Positions 44,441-53,438 of a stretch of DNA of 59,077 nt are shown in pieces. The first letter of the stretch is position 1; the number at the start of each line of letters is the position of its first letter. The position numbers and the translations under genes were made by a program. The notes under the pieces were generated by a model. That model was not told the DNA's origin. It saw only the letters and a list, made by a program, of their open reading frames with translations, and did not search any database. The stretch is from NCBI GenBank assembly GCA_030694425.1, contig JAUXYI010000003.1:1-59077 (forward strand). Reading direction: 5' to 3'. The DNA is from Thermodesulfovibrionia bacterium. GTDB lineage: Bacteria; Nitrospirota; Thermodesulfovibrionia; UBA6902; BMS3Bbin08.

Positions 44441-47400
44441 ATGACTGAGAAAATTGAAAATAAGAAGACCGGAGAATTTCTCTCAGGAACTGAGATATTA
44501 ATAATGGTTGCGCAGGTAGTTAATTCAAACCTTGAGCTTAAAGAAATGCTTGATGCAATTACGCATATTGTTGCAGAGCGCCTTAATAAAGATACCTGCA
44601 CTGTCTATCTTATCAAGCCTGATACAAAGGTAATATATATTGAAGCCTCAAAGGGACTGGAAAAAGAGGCTGCAGGCATGGCATCTCTTACTCCCGGCGA
44701 AGGGGTAATTGGCTGGGTAGCGCAGCAGCTTCAGCCTCTTGGGATTGAAGATATAAGAAAAGAACCTCGGTTTAAAAAGATTGCGCTGACAGGCGAGGGC
44801 AATTTCCTTTCAATGCTTGCCGTGCCAATTTCAAGGGATAATGAACCATTAGGCGTTTTAACCGTTCAGACCATAGAACCCTATATGTACAGCGAGGATG
44901 AGATTAATCTCCTTAATATAATTTCGCATAACATAAGCGCTGCGATAAGAAATGCAGAGCTCTATAGAAGCTTCAAAATACAAGTTGATGAATTGAAAAC
45001 TCTAAATGAAATTGGTAAGGCTATAACATCCATTCTGAGTATAGACAAACTCCTTCCGTATATATGCGAAGAAGTATCAAAACTTTTCCATGCTAAAGGA
45101 TGTATCCTCAGGCTTTTAGAGGATGATATTCTTCAGATTAAAGCATCTTATGGATTACCGGATAAGATTAAGCAGGCAATGAATCTGCGCCTTGGCGAGG
45201 GGATAGCAGGCTGGGTAGCGCAAACGGGTAAACCACTATTAGTTGATGATGCCGCAAAAATGCCTGAAAATTTGCGCATTCCTGTAATTGAGGCAACCTC
45301 TGCGCTTTGCGTCCCGCTCAAAATAGGTGAGCGCACAATCGGGACATTAGGTCTTTACGACAAGGAAGATGAATGGGGGACTACAACAACCTTTACTCAG
45401 GCAGACCTCGCTATATTAAACACATTTGCATCGGCATCATCTATTGCTATTGAAAACGCAAGGCTTTATAAAACAGAGGTAGAGAAGGAGAGGAAGATTC
45501 TATCCCTTTACTGGGAGGTAACACAAACAAAAGATTATCTTGAGAGCCTGATAGATAACTCTGCAGATGCTATTGTAGTGTCAGATACAAACGGCTCAAT
45601 TATCTCATGGAATAAGGGCGCTGAAAAGATCTACGGCTATGCAGAAGAAGAGGTGCTGGGTAAATTTCTTCCAATGGTGCCTTATTTTTTGGTACAAGAT
45701 GAGAAAAATTTTATAAATAAAATCATTCAAAAGGAAACAATAAAAAACATAGAGACAATAAGACAAACAAAAATAGGGGAACTTATAGAGGTGAGTCTAA
45801 CGCTTTCTCCGATACTTGATGCATCAGGCAATGTTACAGGCATAAGCGGGATTTCCAGGGATATATCAGAGAAGAAAAGGGTTGAGAAAGAGTTAATAAG
45901 AAAAAACCAGGAACTATCAAGGCTGTTTTTTATTAATTCCGTTATTAGAAGCACCCTTGATTTAGAAAAACTCTTAAGGATGGTTCTGACCGTTGTAACA
46001 ATGAGTGACGGGCTTGGATTTAACAGGGCAATTCTCTTCCTTGTTGATGAAACACAGAATACTGTCAAAGGGGTAATGGGCGTTGGCCCGGCAAATGCTG
46101 AGGAAGCAGGATATATATGGCTTTCCCTTGAAAATAAGACATTGGAAACTATTATTGAGGAGATAGAGCGCGGTCCGCTTGACAAGGACTCATATCTTGA
46201 TAGACTAAGTAAAAATATAAATATAAATTTTTCTGGAGATTGTATTATCTCGCGCTGTGTGAAAGAGAAAAGGCCGTTCAACATTAAGGACGCAAAAGCA
46301 GAACCTCAGGTAAATCCTATTATAATTCAACAAATAGGGACAGAGGCTTTCGGTGTTGTCCCGCTTATTACAAGGGATAAGGCAATAGGTCTAATATTAG
46401 TTGATAATCTTTTCACCGGGAAAGAGATTAAAGATAGTGATTTACAGTTTATAATGGGATTCACAAGCCATATAGCGTTTGCTATTGAAAATGCAAAACT
46501 TTTTGAGGAGGTATCTCTTGCCAGGGCTGAACTTGATAATATATTTGAGTCAATAACTGATATGGTCTATTTTAATGACAAAGACTTTAATATAAAGCAC
46601 GTCAACCAGGCAGTATTGAAAAAGATTGGCAAACCAGCAGGAGAAATTATAGGCAAAAAGTGCTATGAAATTTTTCATGGAAAAAATAAGCCATGGGATA
46701 AATGCCCTCATTCAAGAACAATAGAGACAAATAAAGCCTTTGTAGAAGAAATAAAAGACCCTTTCCTTGGCGGGACTTACGTTATATCAAGCTCTCCGAT
46801 TTTTGATTCAGCCGGAAATCTTGTAGGGACCGTCCATATTTCACGCAATATAACTGAGCTTCAGGCGCTAAGAGAGGAACTCGCCACATCTCAACGTATG
46901 GCTGCACTTGGAGAAATGGCTGCAAGGGTAGCGCATGAGATAAGAAATCCCCTGATTTCCGTAGGCGGTTTTGCACGAAGACTTGCAAAAAAACTAAGCA
47001 GCGACGCAGAAACTTATGATTATGCAAAAATTATTATTGAGGAGGTCAGTCGATTAGAGAGGATATTAAAAGAAATCCTAATCTTTGTTAAAGGGTCAAA
47101 AATAAGCAAAAATAAAACAAACCTGAATGAATTGCTCAACAATACTCTAAATCTAATAATGCCTGAAATAATGGAAAGAGGAAATAATCTAATTACTGAT
47201 TTGCCGGAACAACCAATAATAGTTGTTGTCGATGCTGACAGAATAAAAGAAGCGATATTAAACATTATTACCAATGCTAATCAGGCGACAGACTCTGGAA
47301 CAATAATTGTGAAGGCGAGATATGAAGGCAAAGGCGCCTTTATGGAAATTTCTGATAACGGCTGCGGCATTAAACAGGAAGAACTCAATAGGATTTTTAC

Positions 47401-47593
47401 CCCGTTCTTTACAACAAGACCTCACGGGACAGGCCTTGGTCTTGCAATAGCTCAGAGAATTGTCCATGAACACGGAGGAAGAATTGATGTGGAAAGTGTA
47501 TGGGGCGGTCTGAGGGAAGACGACGAAGACATCACTGCAAAAGGGGGAGGAGGTACAACATTTAGAATCTATCTGCCGTTAGATGAGGTATAA
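44441..47593 (+). CDS. Multi-sensor histidine kinase (GAF-GAF-PAS-GAF-PAS-HisKA-HATPase)
   Basis: 1050 residues, no transmembrane helix seen, so probably cytoplasmic. GAF domains at about 20-165, 185-340 and 500-690; PAS at about 365-485 (IDNSADAIVVSDTNGSIISW) and 700-810. Phospho-acceptor His near 832 in AHEIRNPLISVGGF; N-box NIITNANQA; G-boxes DNGCGIKQEE and GTGLGLAIAQRI. Likely partner is the CheY-like protein at 47754, in the same direction beyond a repeat. Signal unknown. Confidence 0.93.
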   Translation: MTEKIENKKTGEFLSGTEILIMVAQVVNSNLELKEMLDAITHIVAERLNKDTCTVYLIKPDTKVIYIEASKGLEKEAAGMASLTPGEGVIGWVAQQLQPLGIEDIRKEPRFKKIALTGEGNFLSMLAVPISRDNEPLGVLTVQTIEPYMYSEDEINLLNIISHNISAAIRNAELYRSFKIQVDELKTLNEIGKAITSILSIDKLLPYICEEVSKLFHAKGCILRLLEDDILQIKASYGLPDKIKQAMNLRLGEGIAGWVAQTGKPLLVDDAAKMPENLRIPVIEATSALCVPLKIGERTIGTLGLYDKEDEWGTTTTFTQADLAILNTFASASSIAIENARLYKTEVEKERKILSLYWEVTQTKDYLESLIDNSADAIVVSDTNGSIISWNKGAEKIYGYAEEEVLGKFLPMVPYFLVQDEKNFINKIIQKETIKNIETIRQTKIGELIEVSLTLSPILDASGNVTGISGISRDISEKKRVEKELIRKNQELSRLFFINSVIRSTLDLEKLLRMVLTVVTMSDGLGFNRAILFLVDETQNTVKGVMGVGPANAEEAGYIWLSLENKTLETIIEEIERGPLDKDSYLDRLSKNININFSGDCIISRCVKEKRPFNIKDAKAEPQVNPIIIQQIGTEAFGVVPLITRDKAIGLILVDNLFTGKEIKDSDLQFIMGFTSHIAFAIENAKLFEEVSLARAELDNIFESITDMVYFNDKDFNIKHVNQAVLKKIGKPAGEIIGKKCYEIFHGKNKPWDKCPHSRTIETNKAFVEEIKDPFLGGTYVISSSPIFDSAGNLVGTVHISRNITELQALREELATSQRMAALGEMAARVAHEIRNPLISVGGFARRLAKKLSSDAETYDYAKIIIEEVSRLERILKEILIFVKGSKISKNKTNLNELLNNTLNLIMPEIMERGNNLITDLPEQPIIVVVDADRIKEAILNIITNANQATDSGTIIVKARYEGKGAFMEISDNGCGIKQEELNRIFTPFFTTRPHGTGLGLAIAQRIVHEHGGRIDVESVWGGLREDDEDITAKGGGGTTFRIYLPLDEV

Positions 47594-47700
47594 TATTGCA
47601 AAATTCAAAATGCAAAGAGCAAAATGCAAAATTAAGGAATTTTTAAAAAATAATTTTTTCTTCCGCAATTTTAATTTTTTATTTTTAAACTTTGAATTTG
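47594..47700 (+). repeat. AT-rich interspersed repeat, full copy
   Basis: AAAATGCAAAATTAAGGAAT, then TTTTTTCTTCCGCAATTTTA and CTTTGAATTT; same family as 42860-42965 and 54319-54425. Confidence 0.8.
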
Positions 47701-47753
47701 TTTGGGATTATCGTCTCTTTTGATAATATTAACCTTAACATAAGGAGGAAACC

Positions 47754-48101
47754 ATGAAGATACTCATTGTTGATGATGATCAGCATATCCAGCGTCTTTA
47801 TAAAGAAGAGTTGGAAGAAGAGGGATATGAAACAGTTGTTGCCAGCACCGGAAAAGATGCATTAAAACTATTTGAGACTGAAAACCCTGATATTGTTACG
47901 CTGGACATACTTATGCCTGATATTGACGGGATAAGCCTTTTAAGGATGATGAAGGAACAACGGCCTAAAACCCCCATTATCATGTCGACAGCATATGACT
48001 ACAGAGATGATTTTGCAGTGTGGGCATCCGAGGCTTATATCGTAAAATCAGCTGACATGGATGAACTAAAAAGAACAATTAAAAAGCTCATAAAAGAGTG
48101 A
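47754..48101 (+). CDS. CheY-like response regulator receiver
   Basis: 115 residues, receiver only. Acid pocket VDDD (7-9), phosphorylated D51 in TLDILMPDIDG, T79 in MSTAYD and K98 in VKSADM. GGAGGAA precedes ATG. A stand-alone receiver probably phosphorylated by the upstream kinase, with the HEAT and HD-GYP proteins as possible outputs. Confidence 0.93.
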   Translation: MKILIVDDDQHIQRLYKEELEEEGYETVVASTGKDALKLFETENPDIVTLDILMPDIDGISLLRMMKEQRPKTPIIMSTAYDYRDDFAVWASEAYIVKSADMDELKRTIKKLIKE

Positions 48102-48126
48102 CATAATTGTCTGCAATTTGTAAGGA

Positions 48127-49788
48127 ATGGATAAAACATTAAAATCAGAAGCCCACAGCGGCAATGCCGAGCTTGCAAGAGACGTAATACAGGGGATACT
48201 GAAAGCTAAAAAGATATTAAAGATGTATCCGCCCAATAATCCCATATATATTAAAACCGCTGATGAAATCTACAATAAATTCAAAAATTTCTTAGAGCTC
48301 AATAACGAACTCTCGTTGAAAATATCTCAGAATGAAATCCTGTTTAATGATGAAGAGGTTTATTATAATCCGGAGAAAGAGGACAACATGGCTCTATTTT
48401 TCTTTAAAGACGGCATTAGAGAAATAACATTCTTAAGAGGTTTCAGCCAGAATGAATTTAAGGATTTTATTGGAATTCTAAACGCAGACTTTGAAAGTAC
48501 CGCGGTTGAAGATGATTTGGTAACGCTTTTATGGGAAAGGGATTTTGAACATATAAAGTATATAGCAACAGAGGAATTCCTCTCTGATGAAGACTATCAG
48601 GAGAGCAGAGTATATGTGAAGGCTGAAGATAAAGCTTACTCTGATGACAATTTTGCAAAAGCTTATAGTGACGGCTTAAAAGAGCCGATAAGGCGGGCAA
48701 GCGCGCCGGTTTTTCTGGGCGAAGATGATTTCAAATACATAACTAAAGAAATAGAAGAAAAGGGAATCTATCCGCAGATAGAGAAAATCATAGCGCTCGT
48801 ATTTGAATTAATTTACCAGACAAGGGAAGATATTATTTTCTCTGAAGTAGTTGGTTTTATTGAGAATATAATAAATTATTGTATAAAAAACGGAGACTTT
48901 CAAAAAGTTTGTTTCATCCTTGATTCAATAAAATCATTTACTGAAGATGGCAGCTTAGAGGCGAGAAATATAGAGATATTAAAAGGGGCCTATAATGTAA
49001 TCAACAATAAACTATTTATACGGGAAGTCGGCAAAACTTTGGAAAGCGACTTAATAATAGAAGAAAATGAATTTACAGCCTTTGCAGAACATCTCGATAA
49101 AACCTCTATCCCCTATCTTATTCAGCTGTTAGGGGAATTGCAACGCATTAGAAGCAGACGTTTCGTGATAAACGCCTTAACAGTTGTTGGAAAATTTGAT
49201 GTGAAAACGCTTGCAGAAGGACTCCATAGCGATAAATGGTATGTAGTAAGAAACATAATCGTAGTTTTAGGCAAGATAGCTGATTCATGGTCCCTGGAGT
49301 ATTTAACTAAGACCTTAACCCATCCTGACCCGAGAGTAAGGAAAGAAGTTATTAAAACATTAGCGGGCATTGGCGGTGCAAATATGCTCCGCCATTTCAA
49401 GAATGCACTAAATGATGACATAGTATCGGTTCGAATAGCTGCTGCAAGAGAGATGGGCAGTATAAAAACAGAGGCTGCAAAAAATATACTTCTGACAGAA
49501 TTAGCTAAAAAAGATTTTTTACTAAAGGATTTTACCGAAAAAAAGGAATTTTATGAGGCTGTTGCCCACTGGGATGACCAACAAGTAAGAGATTTTTTCC
49601 ACACAGCGCTTAAAAAGAAAAAGTTTTGGAAAAAAACAAAGAATGACGAAACCAGAGCATGTGCTGCATATGCCCTGGGAATTATTGGAGATAAAGAATC
49701 TGTCCCATATCTGGAAAAAGCAAAACACTCAAAAAATAAATTGCTTAACGCATTCGCTTCTGCTGCGCTTAGAAGGCTGACGAATTAA
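48127..49788 (+). CDS. HEAT-repeat protein
   Basis: 553 residues. An N-terminal region of about 180 residues (ILKAKKILKMYPPNNPIYIK) is followed by a C-terminal array of HEAT/PBS-lyase-like repeats (WYVVRNIIVVLGKIADSWSL, DPRVRKEVIKTLAGIGGANM, DETRACAAYALGIIGDKESV). Lies between the receiver and HD-GYP genes (25 bases and 1 base gaps). Likely a scaffold in that signalling unit. Confidence 0.82.
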   Translation: MDKTLKSEAHSGNAELARDVIQGILKAKKILKMYPPNNPIYIKTADEIYNKFKNFLELNNELSLKISQNEILFNDEEVYYNPEKEDNMALFFFKDGIREITFLRGFSQNEFKDFIGILNADFESTAVEDDLVTLLWERDFEHIKYIATEEFLSDEDYQESRVYVKAEDKAYSDDNFAKAYSDGLKEPIRRASAPVFLGEDDFKYITKEIEEKGIYPQIEKIIALVFELIYQTREDIIFSEVVGFIENIINYCIKNGDFQKVCFILDSIKSFTEDGSLEARNIEILKGAYNVINNKLFIREVGKTLESDLIIEENEFTAFAEHLDKTSIPYLIQLLGELQRIRSRRFVINALTVVGKFDVKTLAEGLHSDKWYVVRNIIVVLGKIADSWSLEYLTKTLTHPDPRVRKEVIKTLAGIGGANMLRHFKNALNDDIVSVRIAAAREMGSIKTEAAKNILLTELAKKDFLLKDFTEKKEFYEAVAHWDDQQVRDFFHTALKKKKFWKKTKNDETRACAAYALGIIGDKESVPYLEKAKHSKNKLLNAFASAALRRLTN

Positions 49789-49789
49789 T

Positions 49790-51187
49790 ATGCCCCTGAC
49801 TGACAAGGAAAAAGAACCAAAGGATTTGATAAACCAGCTATCTGTAATGATAAAGACAGCGCAGTTGCATCATACTGATAATATTGCTGTAATTAACGCA
49901 ATAAAAAAATTTTCTGATATACTCAGCCCTATTGTATCAGAAGGCGAGGCCGCACTTGAATTAGTAGGTGAATTTTTTCATTTAAATGGCAGCAGAATTC
50001 GGTATTCAATGGAGTATGTCTTCAATTATGATTTTCTTGTTAGAGAATTTAGAAAAAATGAACTGGGCAGTATAACTTTTACAAATGTCCTGCATGAAGA
50101 TGAGATTAAAAGTCTGCTCGCAGCATTAATATCAGCAGATCATTCTGATATTCCTTTTGAAACGCTTCAGGAAGCCGCTAAAAACATAAAAAATATAAGC
50201 ATTGGGAAATTAAGAAAGATAGCGCAGGAAAGCGATGAGCTTAACCGTAAAAAAATAATAAAAAGGAATTATTTTAATACTGTATCGCTAGTTAAAAACA
50301 TATCAAATAAAATAAGCATGGGTGAGAAGACAAACCTCAAGAAAGCTAAAAGATTAATGGAAATAATTGCAGACCAGATAGTCGAGAATGAATCCCTGCT
50401 TATTAGTATGACTACCCTGAAAGATTATGATGAATATACATATTATCATTCGGTTAATGTGTGTATTTTATCTTTATCGCTTGGGCATAGATTAGGTCTT
50501 TCAAGAAAGGTTCTCACAGAGCTTGGCTTATCAGCCGTGCTTCATGATATAGGGAAGATTGAGGTGCCAAAAGAAATTTTGAATAAACCTTCTGAATTCT
50601 CAGAAGAAGAATGGAGAATCGTGAGGAAGCATCCTACATGGGGTGCATGGGCTATTCTTAAAATTCAGGGGATAAACCCTTCTTCCATGAACGCTGCAGT
50701 ATCAGCCTTTGAACATCATCTTTATTATGACCTTTCAGGGTATCCAAAAATAAAAGGTAAGATAATACTTGACCTTTTTTCAAAAATTATAACGATAGCA
50801 GACCAGTATGATGCAATGACGTCTTCAAGGGTCTATTCAAGAATGCCGCAGCCGCCTGACAAGGCTTTGAGCATAATGGTTGAAAGGAGCGGCACGCAAT
50901 TAGACCCTTATTTTCTGAAAATATTTATCAATATGATTGGTGTTTATCCTATAGGCACTCTTGTAATGCTCGACACCAATGAATTAGGTTTAGTATTTGA
51001 AAGCAGTACAAACCCGGATTTTATTGACAGACCAAGGGTAATCGTGCTCGTTGACAGCACTGGTAAAAATGTAAAATATACAGTTGACATGATGGAAAAA
51101 GATGATAAAGGGAATTTTAAAAGAAATATTCTAAAAACCCTTGACCCCAACCAGTATAAGATAAACCTTGCAGAGTATCTCCTCTAA
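49790..51187 (+). CDS. HD-GYP-domain protein, putative c-di-GMP phosphodiesterase
   Basis: 465 residues. N-terminal half has no named domain but resembles the N-terminal region of the HEAT protein upstream. HD-GYP core at about 215-370: YHSVNVC, VLHDIGKIEVPKEILNKP, HPTWGAWAI, FEHHLYYDLSGYP and DQYDAMTSSRVY. The usual HHE-x2-DG-x-GYP reads HHLYYDLSGYP, an altered form, so activity needs testing. The PilZ proteins at 1.9-5.5 kb could read the same messenger. Confidence 0.88.
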   Translation: MPLTDKEKEPKDLINQLSVMIKTAQLHHTDNIAVINAIKKFSDILSPIVSEGEAALELVGEFFHLNGSRIRYSMEYVFNYDFLVREFRKNELGSITFTNVLHEDEIKSLLAALISADHSDIPFETLQEAAKNIKNISIGKLRKIAQESDELNRKKIIKRNYFNTVSLVKNISNKISMGEKTNLKKAKRLMEIIADQIVENESLLISMTTLKDYDEYTYYHSVNVCILSLSLGHRLGLSRKVLTELGLSAVLHDIGKIEVPKEILNKPSEFSEEEWRIVRKHPTWGAWAILKIQGINPSSMNAAVSAFEHHLYYDLSGYPKIKGKIILDLFSKIITIADQYDAMTSSRVYSRMPQPPDKALSIMVERSGTQLDPYFLKIFINMIGVYPIGTLVMLDTNELGLVFESSTNPDFIDRPRVIVLVDSTGKNVKYTVDMMEKDDKGNFKRNILKTLDPNQYKINLAEYLL

Positions 51188-51280
51188 CTCTTTTAATTTA
51201 CTGCTGAATATGTCTAAAATTCTAAATTCAAAATGTAAGACAGGGTTTACAAATCAAATTCCTAACTGGTAATATTTAAA

Positions 51281-51406
51281 AGACAGTGAGCAGTGAATAG
51301 TGTTTAGTGAACAGTTTTATGAACAATAAAATTAAATATTTCTATTTCAACCGTAGTAAGAAGTAGTTTAGTTTTTAATTTTTCACTAATCACTATTCAC
51401 TGTCTA
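51281..51406. repeat. Inverted heptanucleotide arrays before tRNA-Ser
   Basis: GTGAGCA, GTGAATA, GTGTTTA, GTGAACA (51285-51313) and, at the far side, CACTAAT, CACTATT, CACTGTC (51384-51404). Both arms have period 7 and are complementary. Confidence 0.8.
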
Positions 51407-51408
51407 AT

Positions 51409-51497
51409 GGAGAGGTGGCCGAGTGGTCGAAGGCAGCCGCCTGCTAAGCGGTTGTGGGAGTAAAATCTCACCCAGGGTTCAAATCCCTGCCTCTCCG
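51409..51497 (+). tRNA. tRNA-Ser (GCT)
   Basis: 89 bases. Acceptor GGAGAGG pairs with CCTCTCC; D-arm GCCGAGTGGTCGAAGGC; anticodon loop CTGCTAA with GCT; long variable arm typical of serine tRNAs; T-arm GGGTTCAAATCCC. No encoded CCA. Confidence 0.96.
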
Positions 51498-51631
51498 CTC
51501 TACGAGTCATAGACCAGGGAATTTGCTCAGGAGATAAAGCCTCAACGAGTTAACAAAACAGAAAAAATAATGGATTATATGTATAATTACTGTCAGAAGT
51601 TCCAAGCAATTAATTAAACAGGGGGAAAATT

Positions 51632-52180
51632 ATGAAGAAATTTTTATCTGTAGCAATGATAGCAGTTCTTTTGTTGTTCGGGGCATGCAGTAAAAAGGAG
51701 GAACAGCCTCAACCAACTCCGCAGGCTCCTATGATGAAACAGGGACCGATTGTGGAGACCCCGTCCCAAGCATTACCGCCAAGTCATGAGGCAACCGGGC
51801 AAAAGGTTGAATATAATGTAGTTGTGCCGCCGGATGTAAAAGATAAGTGGTCTGGAGTAAAATTGATAATAGAAGATAAACAAACAAACAAAATACAGGA
51901 ATATACAGTCAAACTCAGCAGCGAATTTAAAATACCCGATTCAAAATTAACTATCAAGTTAGGGGATTTTCTTCCGGATTTCAAACTGGGCGCACAGGTT
52001 ATCACATCAGCCTCAAACAACTTAGTCAATCCTGCTGTTGGAGTAGTGATTTATGAAGATGGTTCGCAAATATTTCCTGAATCAGGGGAATGGGGATGGC
52101 TTTATGCAAAACATCCAACCATGCATCCGTTTCAACACAGCCGCTTTAGCGTGTTGTTAAAAGAGGGAATAGCAAAATAA
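51632..52180 (+). CDS. Lipoprotein, DUF2155-like
   Basis: 182 residues. Lipobox LLFGAC with a short tail rich in Gln/Pro. The conserved part (VVVPPDVKDKWSGVKLIIED, DFLPDFKLGAQVITSASNN, HPTMHPFQHSRFSVLL) resembles DUF2155 proteins of Nitrospirota and delta-proteobacteria; that name is from memory. Periplasmic, role unknown. Lies between two tRNA genes. Confidence 0.7.
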   Translation: MKKFLSVAMIAVLLLFGACSKKEEQPQPTPQAPMMKQGPIVETPSQALPPSHEATGQKVEYNVVVPPDVKDKWSGVKLIIEDKQTNKIQEYTVKLSSEFKIPDSKLTIKLGDFLPDFKLGAQVITSASNNLVNPAVGVVIYEDGSQIFPESGEWGWLYAKHPTMHPFQHSRFSVLLKEGIAK

Positions 52181-52213
52181 AGTCAGCACAACTTTATTTT
52201 GGGGGTAAAAACT

Positions 52214-52290
52214 GCGCCCTTAGCTCAGTTGGATAGAGCGTCGGACTACGAATCCGTAGGTCGGGGGTTCGAATCCCTCAGGGCGCGCCA
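52214..52290 (+). tRNA. tRNA-Arg (ACG)
   Basis: Acceptor GCGCCCT pairs with AGGGCGC; D-arm AGCTCAGTTGGATAGAGC; anticodon loop CTACGAA (ACG, read as ICG); T-arm GGGGGTTCGAATCCCTC; discriminator G and an encoded CCA at 52288-52290. Confidence 0.97.
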
Positions 52291-52396
52291 TCTTGGGAAT
52301 TTAACTTTTAAAGATAGCAATAAATAGATAAAAATCAATTGAAATTTTTGTTGGTTTCATTTATATTGTTAAAGCAAAAAGGATAGTGATGCGAAA

Positions 52397-53413
52397 ATGA
52401 AAATACTATATTCTTTATTTATCTTTGTTTTTTCTTTAGTAATAAGCACACAGGCATGGGCTGACAAAGCATATGTCATTAAAAAAGGGGACAGCCTTTA
52501 CAGTATATCTAAAAAATTTAAAATTGAAATTGACAGCATTAAAAAAGCTAATGAAATCGTCTCTGATAAATTAATGCCTGGCACAAAACTCATAATCCCA
52601 TCAGCAGAATCTAATATTAATATTAAAGAAAGTATTCATGAAGATACAGTGTTAACGGCCGGGAAAAATCCATCAGTAGCTAACTCATCTTATAAAGATC
52701 CTACAGAAGTAAAAAGTCCAGAGGATAATTCAGAATATAAGACTACGCAGCAGCCTTCAGATGAAACAAAACCGAGGACATATACAGTAAAAAAAGGTGA
52801 TAATCTCTGGAGCATAGCAAAAAAATTCTCTATCAGTGTAAAAGAGTTAAGAAAACTTAATAATATAAAGTCAAACAAGCTGAAACCAGCGCAAAAACTT
52901 CTCCTTGAGCCGCGGGTTCTACAGGCTGATGTGAAAACCCCTGCAATAAAAGCGTCTGGATCGGATTTTGCTGAAAAAATAAAGACATTATCTGATTCTC
53001 CTGAGTTTCAGACTACTACATTGAGAGAACGGTTGGTCCTTTTTGCTCAAAATATGCTTGGCATCCCCTACAAGTTTGGCAGTAACACATTTATGGGAAT
53101 TGATTGCTCAGCTTTTGTGCAAAAAGCCTTTAGTCTTGTTGGCATACCCCTTCCAAGAACAGCAAGAGAACAGTTTGATATCGGTGAACCAGTGGATAAG
53201 GGAAACCTTTCCGTGGGCGACCTCGTCTTTTTCAAAACATATGCATCTTTTCCTTCCCACGTAGGAATTTATCTTGGCAACAACCTCTTTATACATGCTT
53301 CACGTATGACCAGAAAGGTTGCTATTGACAGACTGGACGCTCCGTATTATCTGAGAAGATTTATAGGCGCTAAAAGAATAGAACTTGGTGAAGTTGAAGA
53401 AAAATCTTTATAG
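52397..53413 (+). CDS. LysM-NlpC/P60 peptidoglycan hydrolase
   Basis: 338 residues. Signal peptide (about 1-22, cleavage after AWA), two LysM motifs (YVIKKGDSLYSISKKFKIEI and YTVKKGDNLWSIAKKFSISV) joined by an acidic linker, then NlpC/P60 from about 215. Catalytic Cys in GIDCSAFVQKAF and His in PSHVGIYLG, with FIHAS after it. A secreted endopeptidase for cell-wall growth or separation. Confidence 0.93.
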   Translation: MKILYSLFIFVFSLVISTQAWADKAYVIKKGDSLYSISKKFKIEIDSIKKANEIVSDKLMPGTKLIIPSAESNINIKESIHEDTVLTAGKNPSVANSSYKDPTEVKSPEDNSEYKTTQQPSDETKPRTYTVKKGDNLWSIAKKFSISVKELRKLNNIKSNKLKPAQKLLLEPRVLQADVKTPAIKASGSDFAEKIKTLSDSPEFQTTTLRERLVLFAQNMLGIPYKFGSNTFMGIDCSAFVQKAFSLVGIPLPRTAREQFDIGEPVDKGNLSVGDLVFFKTYASFPSHVGIYLGNNLFIHASRMTRKVAIDRLDAPYYLRRFIGAKRIELGEVEEKSL

Positions 53414-53438
53414 CCGTACAAAGTGGTAAGATTATCGG

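Noticed and set aside
45727-46284. Minus-strand ORF of 185 codons inside the histidine kinase
   Set aside because: Antisense shadow with no start site and no domain; the sense strand is a well-defined GAF/PAS region.
51498-51631. Second tRNA or small RNA between tRNA-Ser and the lipoprotein gene
   Set aside because: No cloverleaf or strong hairpin was seen; CTACGAGTCATAGACC is only a weak inverted repeat.
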